Shown here: piece by piece, positions 13,636-28,056 of the stretch | Position numbering within the stretch: position 1 is the first letter of the stretch | How the letters are laid out: the number at the start of each line of letters is the position of its first letter | DNA from: Wuchereria bancrofti | Taxonomy: Eukaryota; Nematoda; Chromadorea; Rhabditida; Onchocercidae | Direction: 5' to 3' | DNA: 64,000 nucleotides | Assembly (NCBI GenBank): GCA_005281725.1 | Contig: SSBO01000001.1 | Location: forward strand, 4,200,399 to 4,264,398 | Made by a program: the position numbers and the translations under genes | The notes under the pieces: generated by a model | What the model was told of the DNA's origin: nothing | The model's input: only the letters and a program-made list of their open reading frames with translations | The model's database searches: none

Positions 13636-16600
13636 TTAGTGAGGGGATAAATTCGCAGCAGAAGAGATAAAGCCTTGTACGGTACCTCCAACCCAACCAT
13701 GATTCCTTTGCTCCTCTTTTGCCACCACTGTGTTCACTTGTTCATGTGTAAACCTCGCTACGGTAGCAATCACTCGAGCCAATGTCTACAGCAAATAGTT
13801 CCAAATAAATTAATAGTACAAGCGACTCAAGAAAAGTATGAAATATAACCCAAACAGTTTGATTAGTTCAAAGTTTGAGTTTATCTGCAAAGAGATATTG
13901 CTATTCAAATCATTTTACATCCAAAGTCTGGATATTTCTACAGATATTGCATGACGCTAGTTCGGTTCTAGCATTTCGTACGCGTCATGAATTGTAGGCA
14001 AAACAGTATCCCACAAATCCACACTTCTGCTTATAACAAAAATATACAATATAAGCAATATGAGTTATGAGTGCAAGTAAATCTTAAATCAACATCATTA
14101 ATATTTTATCTCGCCTTGAATTCCAAAGGAATTTTCTTCAATGGAACATAGAAAAAACTCACAACACTCTCCCTGCCCAATGTTTCTCGTTCATTCATGT
14201 ATCGATACAATACATTTCTCAAATACTGAAATATATTTAACTTCAAATTGTATGCAAAATAAGCAAGCACTAATAATAAATTACGATACACGGAAGTGCT
14301 TCATCTTCTAAATGACGACTAGATTTAGATGAGAGAAAGTCATGCCATATTAATATGGTCGTAACAAAAAGACCTGTGCAACAGCACCAGCTGGCTAAAA
14401 CTCATTCAACTCAGAAATTTATTTCACACAAAACCGAATAATTTAATAAAAAATGAACTAACTTCAGCTTCAGTAGACTCTACGAAGACAACACTGTTCA
14501 GATCCTCTTTATCTCTCTATAAATGACACATATTTTCTTACTTCAAATAAAAAGTACTATAGTAACAAAAGAGGAAACATAGCTACGTGAACGAGATATT
14601 TCAAGAGTACTGAAAATTAAGCTAACAAAAGTTCTGAACCACTTATTAATAAATATACCAAAATAGATCCATTCGTGATTGATTCCAAACCAATAACGCT
14701 GAACTGTTCAGTAGAGTACGTCTTCTTACACAGTAGCGTTAATTCCTTCCTGTAATGAAAATAAAATATTATTAAAGCAAACTGTGAAAGTTTATTCCTT
14801 TATGATACTCCTAAGTCAGTAAAAATAATCAAATGCTCACTTATGCGCTTCTTTAATATTTCCCAATTCCTTCTGATACTCTGCCACTTGCTCACGCAAA
14901 GCACATAATTCTTCATAATCCTATAAATTAATAGCCACTATCAATTTTGTCACGAATAATACAACAGTATTCTTACAAAAATTAATTTATATGTAGTGAT
15001 TTGTCAGGGTTCGAGACTCAAGGCTTTTTCTCCAGTGCAGATCTAAAAACCGTGATTTTGTAATTAAAATAAGAAGTTAATAATGAAACCGATTAACAAA
15101 GAAAAGACCATAAACTGGTGAAGGAACAATCCAGTGGTAACTGAATCAACCTAACAGAAATTAAAAAATGAAACTTAACAATGAAACCGATTAACTTATC
15201 AATATAAAAATCTGGATTAGTGAACAAACAACAAACATACTGCCTGCTCAATTAAATCTGAACTGGTCCTTAAACGTTCGCCGTGCGCACATGTCCTGTG
15301 ACTAGTTTCCGCATCTCCGATCTCATCATTTTTGGTTTTTTTGGCTGACAGTTCCTAAAAAATTTTCAGAACAAGACTCTCTTGGACATGCCACTTCATT
15401 CATGAAATTTTGATACAGCAATTCAATGAACTAGATTACTTCTCTTTAGATACTGATTAATAACTTGATAATTTTGGGAAATTTAGTTATGTATATAATA
15501 AAGAGAAAGAAATCACAACATAAAAATTAATTCAAGATTCCTAGACAATCATACTTGCAGTTTGGATTGCGTCTCACTCAGCTGTTGTGTGCGTTCGTTC
15601 AAAACATGATATAACTGCTTGATTTCTTTTTGCAAATCACGCAGTAGCCGGTGTCGTTCTGATTCCACTTTAGCTGCAACATCATATAAAATGAATCAAA
15701 TAAACAAGCAAATCAAAAGTCATTTGGTAATTTTAATCCTTAAATCTCTCAATTACACTTGCCTGAGGCTTTTGCTGATTCCTCACATGCAGTTTTTTGC
15801 ATAGCTACAATTTCTAGTTGTAGTTTTTCCACTTCTTTTTCAAAATGCTCACTCTTATGTAACAGCATTTTTCGTTCTTGTTCCAGCTGCTCAGCAATTT
15901 GATTGCTCTCTGAAGATAAATCTTTCATGGAAATTTGAATGATGAACGAAATACTATTGAGCAGAAATATTTTCCTTTCGTGCAATCAGATTCTTAGATA
16001 AATTTCACGAACATTAATTACTTCGTAAACGCATATTTTGAGCATTCTCATTTCTTACTTCACCTTGTAGCGAAGCAATTTTTTGACTTTGTAACTTCAA
16101 TTGTTTCTTTGTTCCCTCTACAGATGTACCCATAGAATTTAGTTCGGTTTCCATTTCAGCGCACATCTGAAATTATCTACAGAATGCGAGAAAAGCAGCA
16201 GATATCTAATTCTAGATTTACACAATTTATTCTGACAGATGTGATTACATATAATTAATTTTAAAAAGAAAGTTTAACATTCAGTTTCATGTCTCTTTCA
16301 TCGGATATCGCTTGGATAGTAGCTCGTAAATCATTCATGATTTTTTCATTTTGTCTATCAAAAAGCTTTTGTTCCAGAGAACTGATATTTAATTTCTGCT
16401 CTTCAATTTGAAAATCTCTTTCAGCTATTTGTGACCGCATTTTTTCGATCTGGAATGATAGGAAACATGAAAAATATTGAGAATACCAAACCAGCAATAT
16501 AAATCTGAAAACAGCAGACAATAGAAAAATTAAAGATGTGTGTGCCTATCAATGAAAACGTAGCTCGGCAAAAAAATCATATCAGTGATATTTGTATAAT

Positions 16601-19600
16601 CTTAGCATTCCTTTTGAAGCATCTCTTAGAATTCTCACCAGGTACTAGACGTGATACTTTTAATAATTAACCTGTAAAAGAAGTTCTGTCTTCTCAGCTT
16701 TTTCATAAGTTTCACACTTCATTTCCAACACTTTCTGCTCTGCCTTCTTCTTTATTTCCCCTGTTCGTTGCTCACTTTCCTATAATCTGATAAAGCTGTG
16801 ATATGAAAATAATTAGCGATCTTCCAGTTTCGTAAAATCAATTGAACCGTCCTAATTTCTAAATGCGCGAAAAAAATAAGAATACGTTAACGATTTCTTC
16901 GATTTTACTTAAGCAATGCCATAAGAAGAAAAAGCAAAGAATGATCGGCTAGTAAAAAGTAATCAGTTGAATAAAAACGAGGAAGAAACTAACAAAAATA
17001 AAAGCAATTAATCACCTGTCTGAAATGTTTTATGACCCTCTGGCAATCCTCTCTAGCTAAGGGAAACTCCGTAACAAAACGATCTTTCTCGATTCGTATA
17101 AGATCCAAGTCCCCCAGTTGCTTTCGTGCTTCTTCCAAATTGCTCTGAGCACTTTCCAGTGCAACAGCATACTGATTTCTGAACCATCACTTATTCTCTG
17201 ATGCATTTTATGAGCAAGTCAATGGAAAAGTGACGAAATGGAAATATGCTAGCATACAACCAAACTTTCTTTTGAAGAACAGCGATCTCATTTACTGACC
17301 TAGATGATCCACTTTTCAAAAATGAATTCCTGATTGGTCGTCTGAATTATAATTTCAATACAAAGAAAAAAAAAACATTCAGATCCAGGTCTCTACCAAT
17401 TTTCTTTTTAATTTCATAGATAATAAAATACGTAAAACCATGTGAAAACAATATCAAAAAATTAGATATTCGAAACGTATTTAAAACAAGTTTGGAAGCA
17501 TATACAATGCACGTCTAACACAATTATAGAGTGTAAAATGCTAAAAGTTATAATATAAGCATTCCATTAGCTAGAAACGAGCAAGGAGTGAACTCTGTCA
17601 GTCCTGTTTGATACAAGGCAATTACGACTGTTGGTTGCAAAAAATCTAGTATTTCAATTAATTAAAAAGAGAGTGGTTTGAGCATTAGGTTTTTACAGGA
17701 GTCGTTCACAGCGAAACAAATTTGAGAAGCTAAGCTATCGAACAAACATGGAAGTATAATTTGGAACATGAATAACCTTATCTTTTGCTCCTCCTCCTTC
17801 TCCTTTCTTTCCTTGCTAAGTTCAGTTTCGAGAAATTCCTCATTGTTTTTCCTCTCTTGAAGTTCAATCTTCACTTTGTTCAAATTTCCTTTTGCTTCAG
17901 TAAGATCATTTTCCAGAATCAGTTGTCGTTTTTGTCCCTCTTCTAAACTTTTCTTCAGTAATTCCAAGTCAGCATTTTCCTTCATCCCTTGTTCTTTTAT
18001 CTTCTTCTGTAGTTCACTCACGATATTTTCCTGGAATCGTATACCACATTCGAAGAAGGGAAATATAAGAGAATCTTACTATTCAATTCTCATCTAAAAC
18101 TCGGACTTGGAGCCGTTTAAGAATCAAAATACAATACAAAATAAGAATCATTATCACCACTCTCCAACAGCTACAGAAAAATCAATTATTGCACTGAGAA
18201 AATTAGTACTACGAAATGCATATTTCATAACTAAAACAGTTGAACTCTTCATTTTCTTTAGTTAACAAATTTCGCACCCATTAAGTTAATTATGATGAGA
18301 TGTAAAAAGTACCTTCTGAAGAAATTCAACCCTTAACTTTTCGTTCACTGCTTTTAGTTCTTCATTTTTCGTTACCAATTCATCTAGTTTTAATGATCTT
18401 TCTTTAATTTCGTTTCCAGCAATTATAACGGCGCTTCGTAGGCTGTTTGTCTCGTCAACCTTAAAAGAAACAATCCTCAAGATGGTGACACTCTAATCAA
18501 CGCTAATGAATTTGCCTTCAAATGAACTCAATAGGATGATAAAACATAAAACGAATAAGCTCCTACCTTTTACTCAATAAAATATTGTTTAATATAATTC
18601 CGATATCAAACTCTAAGGAAGTACAATGTTCACCTGACCACTACCAAGATTTTTGATTTGCTATTCGATATTTTTTGATAAGATTTCCCAAAACGACTTA
18701 AAACTTGACAAATGAATTAAATACCTGATTTCTTAATTTTTTTTTTAGTTTCTCTACTTTTGAATCATTTCTGCGTAGAGTTTCACGAGCATCCGCTTCC
18801 ATTTTTTCCATTTTGATCTTTAGATTATCTCGGTTAACATGAATATCTTCCATCTCCTTCATCATATTATTCTTCTCTTCTATAATTTCTTTGAGATTTT
18901 TTTCCAGTGCTTCCACACTGGCCACAAGTGAAGATTTTTCATTTGCCATCCTGAAATTTCATATGGAAAACAATTTACATACTTTTTCCATTTCTAACAG
19001 AGACAATGATGATGGCTTAAAGCTTCAAGCACTCCCTTCAATATTACAATTTTATGATCAAAACAACGAAATATTTTACATTGTTAAACGAAACGCAAAG
19101 ATTTACTTAGGAACCATTCCTCTCCATTTAAACGGACTTACAGATTTAACTTGCTTCGAAGCTCTTCAAGTACTTCATCCTCCTCCTTAGCACTGTTAAC
19201 TTTTCTACTTGGAATACTTAGAAGTTCTTTACCACCAAAAGAAAGACATGATTCTTCCAATTTCAGGTCTTCAAAAAGATCTAAATTCTGAAAATACGAA
19301 CAAAAAAAAACTATATTCCTAATCCAAAGAATCTATCTGTAATCACTAATTCTCCTTAAAGAAGTAAACAACAGCAATTTCAAACGAAAGCATTTATTCC
19401 ACTGCTTTTATCTTTTATCGTTATGAATATGACAAGTTCTGTTATCATTTGAAAAAATTATTTAAATTAAATCTGATAGTTCCACAAACTTTGACTGTTA
19501 TTGTAAAAAGGAAAGAACAAACTTGTGAAATATCTACCACTGATTTCAAATCTGTTTCTTCTTCCACATCTCGTTCTAGAAAATTTACCTTCCTGCACAA

Positions 19601-22600
19601 CATATCATCCTTCTTCGATTCTGATTCTTCCTGGAAATTTGTTTCTTTTTTAGATTTATTCAATTATTTTTTTAAAACCTAGTAAATTATTATCCGGTCC
19701 ACAGTTCATCTCAGCATTTGGAAATGACAACCGATACAGCACCATTTTTGATAACAAAAAAATTTTTCGACCTAATAATAATAATAGCAAATATCACCTT
19801 GCTAAGCTAACGAATTCTAGCAAGAATATCAATTTTTGTCACTATTTTTTTAGGAAATCACTCTCACTACCTTCACACCAAATCTACTGTTTTGACTTTT
19901 ATGTTAAATGCAATATAATCCAAAATACATTTATTTAGTATGCCAAAAGCGCACAAAACCATATATGCTCAGATTTAATAGAAAAACATTTACTTTTTTC
20001 TTCAGATGTTCCACTGCTTTAATCAGTGCTTGTTTCTCTTCGTCTAACTTCTGAATTCCCACCCAAAAAGCAAAAAAAAAATTGTCTAATCTCACTTCAT
20101 TTTTTAATTGTCTACTTTCGTCACTCAATAAGGCAATCTTCTCATCGAGATCGTTTGTTTTTTGTACGTCTTCCTAAGAAATAGGGAAAAACATAACAAC
20201 GATGATAGCGTGACATGCATTTAATGAAACATGAATTGTTAATCCTTTAAAAAAAAAAATGAATTACAAAAAAAAACTATTTATTTTCGAAATCCTTACC
20301 AGAAAGCCATTCATTTCAAATCCACAATCGACCACAAAAAAAATGTCTAATCTCATCCTTAAAATAATAATAACAAACCTGCGGAAGTTCGTAATTCATC
20401 TCTTCTGCTTCACTTTTGTTCACCGTTGTTTCAATCCACTGATGATTGTTTAGCTTCTCCTTTTCTAACTGAAGAGCTCGTCGATCTACTACAACTTGTA
20501 ATCTTATTCCATATTCAATATTTCTCGCTGTTCCATAACCCAAAGCAAACAATTCAAAAATATGTTAACAAAAAAGAGAATCACACTAATATAAAAAATA
20601 AAACCTTCCAGCTCATGCGCAGCCTTTTGCATCCTTTCTTCCATTTCCGAATATCTTTTCTCGGTCTCATCACGTTCTGCCTGAGCTGCCTTTAACTGTT
20701 GCTAAGGAAAGTTAAATTTTATCAGTAAATTGCATTCAATGTGTAAGTGCACTAAAATACGTAAATACCAAAAAAATTTCTTTGTTTAGATGCATGGCTG
20801 AATGCAAGGTAAGAAGGAAAATGTGTCTCTAATGTATTAAAGCGTTATTTACGAGCATGCTAACAGTGCAGGAAAAAGGGAAACCTAAGCGGTTAAATAA
20901 AGTATGAAGTTCGGCAACATTGATAACATTACAATGAAATATTATAATGATAGAATATAAATAAACACTGAAAATAATAGGAGAACCTGCAAATGTTGGT
21001 GGATTTTAGATAGCTCTTGACTAGACGCTAATTCGATACTTAGAATCTCTTTCTCAGATTCCAGATTCGCAATGGCTGCTGTTTTCTGTTCCAAACTTCC
21101 ATAAAGGTCTTCTATGGTTTTATCTCTATTTGACAATCTGCAACAACAATTGAGAGTACATACATTCAAAAAAAAAAATCACAGAAAAGATTGAATACAA
21201 TCAAACAACGCCACAAAAGGGGCAACAAAACTGTTAACAGCACTTGTAAAACAAATCAGAAAGCAACATGAAAATACTTGTTTCACAATATAAAATTTGC
21301 GTATTAGGGTGTATTATCAGGCCTCCATCGAGTATCACATATATGGGACTATTTGCATATAGCGTCAGGATAGTTTGATCTCACTGATTTTGATATTAAT
21401 GTAAATTTTTGTTTCTTAATATTAAATAATCGAAAAAACGGTTGTTATTGTTTCGCAACATATATGTGATATAACACTTATTTAATTTCGATTATAAGTT
21501 TCATTTCAGTGTTAAAAATGTGGTTGAAAGTTGAAAAAATGTGTGACTTGCACTGAAAAATGTAGCTTAAACTGAAGTTAAACTTCTACAATTTTTCCGA
21601 AAAAGTGATATATTAATGAAAACGTGTCACTATGTGAAATGGTATCACAAGAACATCAGAAGCAGAACTCACTTTTGGCTGAACTCGATAAGTTCTTGTT
21701 TCAATTCTCTCATTTCGGCATTTCTTTGCATTAATTCTTTTCCGGAATCACTCTCTTTCAAAAATTTTTCATAATTCTCTTTCAGTACTGACATCTCCGT
21801 GCGCATTATATTTATCTCATTCTCATGTTGTTTCTGAAAATTAGCGGGCAGTGAATTGGAAAATAAATGTTTCGTGATAACATTAAAAGATCAAACCTGA
21901 CGACACAAGAAGTTGTTCTAAACTCATCTATCCTGAGCACTTTAATAATGCATAATAGTTTGAAATAATACATATTACAAAATCCTTTCAACATGATTAA
22001 AATTTTCAACATTCATACCCTTAAATGGTCGATTATCTGTCGTTTCGTTATTTCATTAACAAGTTCTTCATTTCGATTTTCAGCTCCTTCCGCTGTTTTC
22101 TGCTTGCTGTTCTTCAGTCCTTCCAGTTCATCTTGAAGCTGTTTGTTTGATTTCATAGCCGCTTCAAAATCCTGAAATGTCGTCCAGATGTCAACATTTT
22201 TTAACTCAAAAGTTTCAAAGCTTAATATACAAATAACAGTTTATTTGTATATAATTTACCCTTTTGAGAGCTGCTACAACTTCTTCCTTTTCATTAATTT
22301 CCTGCTGATGTCTTTTTTTATTGGATTCAATAGAAATAGATAGTTTTTCCACTTGCTGCCGATGCCTTTCTTCCATGTCATCCAAAACTGACTTCAAATG
22401 CAACTTCTCCTGGAAAATTTGCTAGTCATAAGCTCATGCAAATTCTGAGACTGCCCTGCTTCATTTTTTCTCTTTTATTTCCAGAAGATAACAAATGCTT
22501 AAAACAGTAAGAAATAGAGCACGTCCTAACAAGTTGGCGTAAAATTATTAATTGCAGTTTGCGTGTTGAAACTTATAAAATATGGAACAACCGCAGTGAG

Positions 22601-25600
22601 CTGCTCCACTTGAACGCCCAAATTCTCATTCTTTCGATCATGTTCCATTACAGCTGCCACTTTTTGCATTTCTCGTTCCTCGATAGCCAGCTGCATCTGT
22701 TCTTCTTGCTCTTTAAATTTCAAAACCCATTGCTCATCCTGAAATCTCGCAGAATGTTCATAACTGTAAAAATTTCCACCCTATTTCAAATAACTTATTT
22801 AAAAGTGATATTTCGAAACGACGACAGTCAGGTGTAAAAAATTCACTTATAACTGGAAAACATGCGAAAATAAGCCAGTTACTACTAAAAGCTACACAAA
22901 TATTTCAATTAACTAAGTATACTCAATGAAGAGATAAACATACATTTTTCATAATCATTTCCTGAAAAAGTCGTTCTTCTTGCTCTCTTTCCTCTACACG
23001 CTTTCTTTCCATTTCTCTTCTTAATTCTTGTCGTTTTTCCTCTTCTTCGCATCGTACTGCTTTAACACCTTGTTGCTTCGCCTCCGATAGCTTCTCTACC
23101 ATATCTGCTTTTTCATTTTCCAGTGCATCTACAGCTGCCTTCAACTCATCGACTTGCTTTTGTGTTTCTGCCCCTATAAAAAAATCTTTTTGAAAGCAGC
23201 CTTCAAGAGACAATAATATTTTTCTATCAAATAAGAAGTCCGAATGTTTTTTCTTTACTCACTGCCGACATCAGAGGTCTAAGCGTTTAGTACTATTCAT
23301 AAGTATGCGGAACGTTTTTCTTAGTTTGTATAAAGTGTAAAGCAGTGCTTATAAAAAACTAGTCGGAAGTGGAGTGATGGGATTTTATGAAAATCTGTTT
23401 ACAGAAAAAACAAAAAAATTGAGAAAAACCTCGATTTTCCAATCAACCATCTAAAAATGAAAAATTTTTTGTCATACGTTTTTTATTGTTTAGTTTGCTA
23501 CAGATCTCTGGAAGACTGAAAAAATTGAAGAATCAAATCACTTACACATAAAAGTTAGATTTCTATTCTCCGCAAGAAGCCATCATTTGGGAAGAAACAA
23601 GGGAATGAAATTTGCTAAACGAATGATACAGAAGAAAAATACGTACCACTTAATTCGAGAGCCTTGCATCTGGCCCGAGCTATCTGTAGTTCGCCATCCT
23701 TCTCCTCTAAAGCTCTGTGCATTTCTGCCTTCACCTTGGCTATTGCAAGTGTACTGCTGCAATATTATTGGCCATTACTGCAACAATATTACAGTACAGT
23801 CTATACTACTAATTTACTAATTTGAATAATAATACTAACGCTTCCTCGGAATTAGAAAGGCGCTTAGACCATTCCTCCTCCAGGCAATCTACACGACCCT
23901 TCCATTCAGCAGTAATTCGTCGAACAGCTAAATCGCTGATTTTTTGCTGCAACATTTTAAATAATCTACTCTCAATTTCTTTTTAAAATGATAATTTATG
24001 AAAGATATTTTACAACGTATTAACTCAAGATCGTGACTAATCCACTCCATAATCCTAGTGAGTTCAACGCTTATCACTCTCAATTAAAACAGAGGTAATT
24101 TTTTTTTTTTTTTTAAACACATAGCTTCCTTAAAAAAAGGATAAAGAAATTTGGAAGAAATCACTATTACATCTTTAAAAAATTGCTACCTCTTCATCAA
24201 TCTTCTTTTATAATAAAATGAAAAGCCAAAAACTTCAGTTCAGTTGTTTAATAATAATATGAGATGACCGGAAAATAACAAAATAATTCGACTGAAAATT
24301 CATAAACATTAATTTCACGTTTTAGCTACACATGTTAGGAAGCAATGAAAATAGGAGCTTACTTCATCATACGATGTTTCAGTGTTTCTTATTAGTCTTT
24401 CATTTTCTTCTGTTAGCTGTCGAATTCTTTCCTTCTTTTCTTCCATACATAAGCGATTTTTTTCCACTAGTTCTTGTAATTCCCTTACCTTATCTTCCGC
24501 TTTGCTTTCTTTGGTTCTCTACGAATAACTCTGCATTATCATTTTTCATCTCTAACATGCAAAACTCATTTCAAGCTCTACTAATTTAACACAATAGAGT
24601 ATACTACAGGAATTAAAACTGAACATCTCAAGATAATTAAAATTTGACAAAAGAACAAAATGAATCTATTATATCAGCTTCTTCGCTTATTGTCAATATT
24701 CTTTTAACTGATATTGGTCAGGTATTCTTGCCTCGTTTTTCCTACCAAGCTCCATTTTGTGCATTTTTTCTGTTATCTCGCGATTTTTTTCGCGTAATTT
24801 CCCAATTCTATCGAGTGCTTTATCCTGCATAGCCGATAATACATACTGTAACAAAGAAATTCATTATTTCTGTAAGATAAAATGATTCTGGTCTTATCAA
24901 ATTTATTGGGAAAATATTTTTTTGACTTACTTTACACAGTTAAATTATCACTGTTACTTGCATTTACACATTACAGTGTAAATTAAAGAAATTTTTCAGT
25001 GTTATAAATAATATAAATGAAGGAAATTTTTCTTTTTTTATGGAATAATATGTAAATATCTGTGCTTTTTAATTTCAGTACTAGCACAAGTGAACGCTCT
25101 CACCCGATACTTCTCGTTCTCCCGCAGTAACTCACTGTACATTTGCGTAAGTTGTCGATATTTATCCTGATAATTTGCCGCACCACCTTGCAATTTATGT
25201 AGAACTGTTGAAATCTAAAGCCAAACATAACATTTTGTTTTGCTTATGATCTGATAGAATAAAAATGAAGAAAATTCCAGTTTAAGAACTTCTTAAAAAT
25301 AGAATCTGATACTAATTGCGATCGACAGACCTTCGATATCATCACTACCGTACTTAAAAAAAGTTCGAAATTCTGGTTTAGTTCTTCGAAATTCTTTTCA
25401 TGTCTTCTAAAAAAAGAAAGTGTGGTTTTATAAAACCTGTTCCTTTGAAGCACTTTGAAACAAGGGTGAGGTAGTCACACTTTCACTCTCCACATCTGAT
25501 GTTATTGTATTAAGCCGATGACCGGAACTTAACATTCCCGGTATAGCAGTAAATAAATTACTGAATGAGCTGAAATGTATCAGCTCAATGATTTAATTAG

Positions 25601-26219
25601 ATATTTGTGACGTATTACGACTACCCTCTGAAAGTATTTGAAAGTTTGATTTATACACCAAACAGACCAAAGACCGTTAAACTATCGACACGGAAAATGC
25701 GACATGCCATAGTAAAACATTGACAACCTCTCGCTTTCGAAAGAACCACTTGAATTATGTCGCTGTTGTGACTCACTGAGCAAATCTTGTTGGGGTATTT
25801 CTTGCATCATAGCCGAACTATTCGGATTCTGCTCATTCTAGAAAACTTCTATTAATCCCCCTCCTTTCTTTAGAAATGTGGAAATAAGGATGAAAGTACC
25901 AATTGTCCTGTATCGAAATTATTTCCAGAGTCATCAACAAAAAGACTTGGAGAGTAGAGTAAAGAATCCCTCCCGGCATCATTGTTCAACATCCGTCGTG
26001 CGTGGTTACCTGCGTCATTTCCAACGTCGTTCTAAAAAATTTGATGACGAAATCTCGGGAAAATATGAACAGCATTTCACCTTCACTGTATTTGAAACTA
26101 CAGAAAAGTCATACCACACCGGATCGTACTTGTTGGGCAATATTTCCGCTGTACTGTGATACTGTTGCATGCAACCTTCTCGCTTCATCTTCCAACTTTG
26201 ATTTCAATCCTTTGAACAT
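13636..26219 (-). CDS. Long coiled-coil golgin with GRIP domain (golgin-245/GOLGA4-type)
   Basis: Trans-Golgi tethering golgin with about 36 exons and roughly 1,600 codons. The start is the ATG at 26217-26219 (MFKGLKSKLEDEARR), which matches the MFxKLKxK N-terminus of GOLGA4 and golgin-97. Low-complexity Ser/Asn-rich exons follow (25.4-26.0 kb; SFSNLFTAIPGML), then YQDKYRQLTQMYSELLREN near 25.1 kb, comparable to the KYxxLxxxYxxL segment of GOLGA4. Almost all exons from 25.4 to 14.6 kb encode Glu/Lys/Leu/Gln heptads. The C-terminal exons 14461-14514, 14163-14225 and 13636-13788 join in phase to EYLRNVLYRYMNERETLG and LARVIATVARFTHEQV, a complete GRIP domain. The YLRNVLYRYM tyrosine is the residue that binds Arl1-GTP in the family. 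TAA is at 13636-13638. GOLGA4 is the nearest in C-terminal pattern, but orthology to one vertebrate golgin is inference. Confidence 0.92.
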
Positions 26220-26871
26220 ATCAAATTCAACTCTACCTCAAAAAAAGAATGGACATATAATATGAAAGAGCTCAAATCTGAAACATCGATGTGCATTAAC
26301 CCCGAATCACTTGCTTTTTTTTTTCCTTTCCATATGTGCAACTCCATCCACTTTATTTAATCCAACTGATTCCTAGTATTAAGAGATTTGGATTCTAAAC
26401 ACTAGCCCAATCACTTCTTCCCTCGTTTATCCTAACAGTATAGAACGTACACATCGTAACATAATTTCATATGATAACGACTGCAATTTCTATAAGATGA
26501 ATACACTGCAGCTTCTCAGTTTAACCATTTATTTCTCACAAATAGCTTTGTGTCAAAGTATTCCTCATGTAAAATACGGAATACCAAGAAAGTTAACTTT
26601 TGTAATTAAACATATGGATGAAATACGGCCATTTATTATTATCTAGAAGCATTTATAACAGTAAAATAACAAAATCTGCGCAAGCAAAACGAATAAGTTC
26701 ATCCAGGAATTTACGTGGTATACAAGCTGAGTTTAAAAATCATGTGCATTACTGGTATAAAAACAGCGTCTATTCTACAACGATATGACAATATCAAGAG
26801 AGTACCGTGAAAACAACTGACGTTAAAGCAATTATGCATTCATATTCAGAATGCATGTAATTCACAACGGA
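26220..26871. other. Spacer between Pcc1 and the golgin start
   Basis: About 650 bp between the Pcc1 stop and the golgin ATG. It is AT-rich with no open frame or motif I can support, and presumably holds the Pcc1 3' end and the golgin promoter or trans-splice region. Confidence 0.5.
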
Positions 26872-27584
26872 TCACTGGTTTCTGCTTTTTCCACTCCTAT
26901 CAAGAGTATCAGTGAAACTATTGGATACTTGCAAATGATATCTTGTAACTTCATCGATTGTTTGTCTAGCTAAATAATACATGTCGAATAAATTGTCGAC
27001 CGACTTTTGAAGGTATTTCGCATCCAAACTTACGATCTCACTAAAATTCCAGATTTTGTAACTTTGAATATTTATAATGCCATGAGAAAAAAAAAAACAG
27101 GAAGACATTCGAGAATAATCCGAAGAAGAGAGGAGACAATGATGAACCAAATGGGGTAAAAATATATCACACAAGAACAAAATTTCAAATCTAAGAAAAA
27201 CTGAGCACATCAACATACACAGCCAAATGATGTCCTTGCACATTGTATGTTCGTTTAGCTGTGCTCCTCGACGGTTCTTTGTCGACTGCTAAAGTTCTGC
27301 AAATTATTCGAGCCTTCTCTTCATTTCCTAAATCAATATGTAATATCCTGAAAAAAAAAAGAAAAACAATACTTAACGTTAATCACGAATACTGTCTAAG
27401 TTATTTTAAGTTTAGAAAAAATTCAATACAGGTACGGATTAGATGAAACAGTGAACATATAGGAGAGAATTAGAACTAACGCCCTGTGATTTTCACCAGC
27501 AGTCGTTGATTCTAACGTACTTTCATTGCTGAAATCCTCCGAATCATTTAGAACTTCGCGTTTATCATTGCTCGTTATAGAACC

Positions 27585-27619
<35 letters not shown>

Positions 27620-27743
27620 GAATATAATAAACACTCTTCTACAAGTTGTATAAGATTCAACGAGATCTACTTCTGATCAAAATAAGGAACAAAGAAAACA
27701 AGAACATACCTACTGACAATTTAAGTTTCATTGGTTCCTCCAT
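26872..27743 (-). CDS. LAGE3: KEOPS/EKC complex subunit Pcc1 (LAGE3 family)
   Basis: Small dimerisation subunit of KEOPS, the complex that makes t6A37 on ANN-decoding tRNAs. The core exon (about 27239-27347) reads LHIDLGNEEKARIICRTLAV, then DKEPSRSTAKRTYNVQGHHLAV, matching the Pcc1 pattern LAVDKEP...V.G..L.V. The last exon (26872 to about 27045) joins in phase and reads EIVSLDAKYLQKSVDNLFD, then LARQTIDEVTRY, the closing helix of the fold, with a short Ser-rich tail and TGA at 26872-26874. An acidic exon with ESTLESTTAGENH lies at about 27485-27530 behind a good TTTCAG. The start at 27743 (MEEPMKLKLSV followed by a GTATGT donor) is tentative, because its phase does not join cleanly to that exon. 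The plus-strand candidate at 28057 is head to head with it. Confidence 0.88.
27589..27615. repeat. AT dinucleotide microsatellite
   Basis: Pure (AT)13 run just upstream of the acidic Pcc1 exon. It probably lies in the first intron. Confidence 0.9.
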
Positions 27744-28056
27744 ATCATTTTTAGATCACTTTGAGATGCTGCAAACAAGCAAAATCTTGAACGTAAATGG
27801 TAGAATATCTGAGGCAATAATCACGAGTGATAACAAGTATATTGTTTTCTTCTTTTTTACTATTAGACTTATCTACTTCTAGGAAATAAAGATGAACTGA
27901 GGAGAGTACAAATTCCGTAGGCGGATTCAAGATGACGGAGGAGAAACTGAGAGGAAATCATCGTATTTAGTCTTTCAAGACAATATCCCGAATATTTATG
28001 CTTGAACCCAGTGGTCACTACCCTACTTACGAACTATCTCTTTGTTACAGTGATCG

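Noticed and set aside
15001..15060. GGTTCGAGACTC resembling a tRNA T-loop
   Set aside because: No acceptor stem, D-loop or anticodon arm can be folded around it, and it lies in a golgin intron.
26872..27243. Pcc1 exon read as one 123-codon frame
   Set aside because: The upstream two thirds is intron; coding starts at the TTTTAG acceptor near 27045, where the phase joins the LAVDKEP exon.
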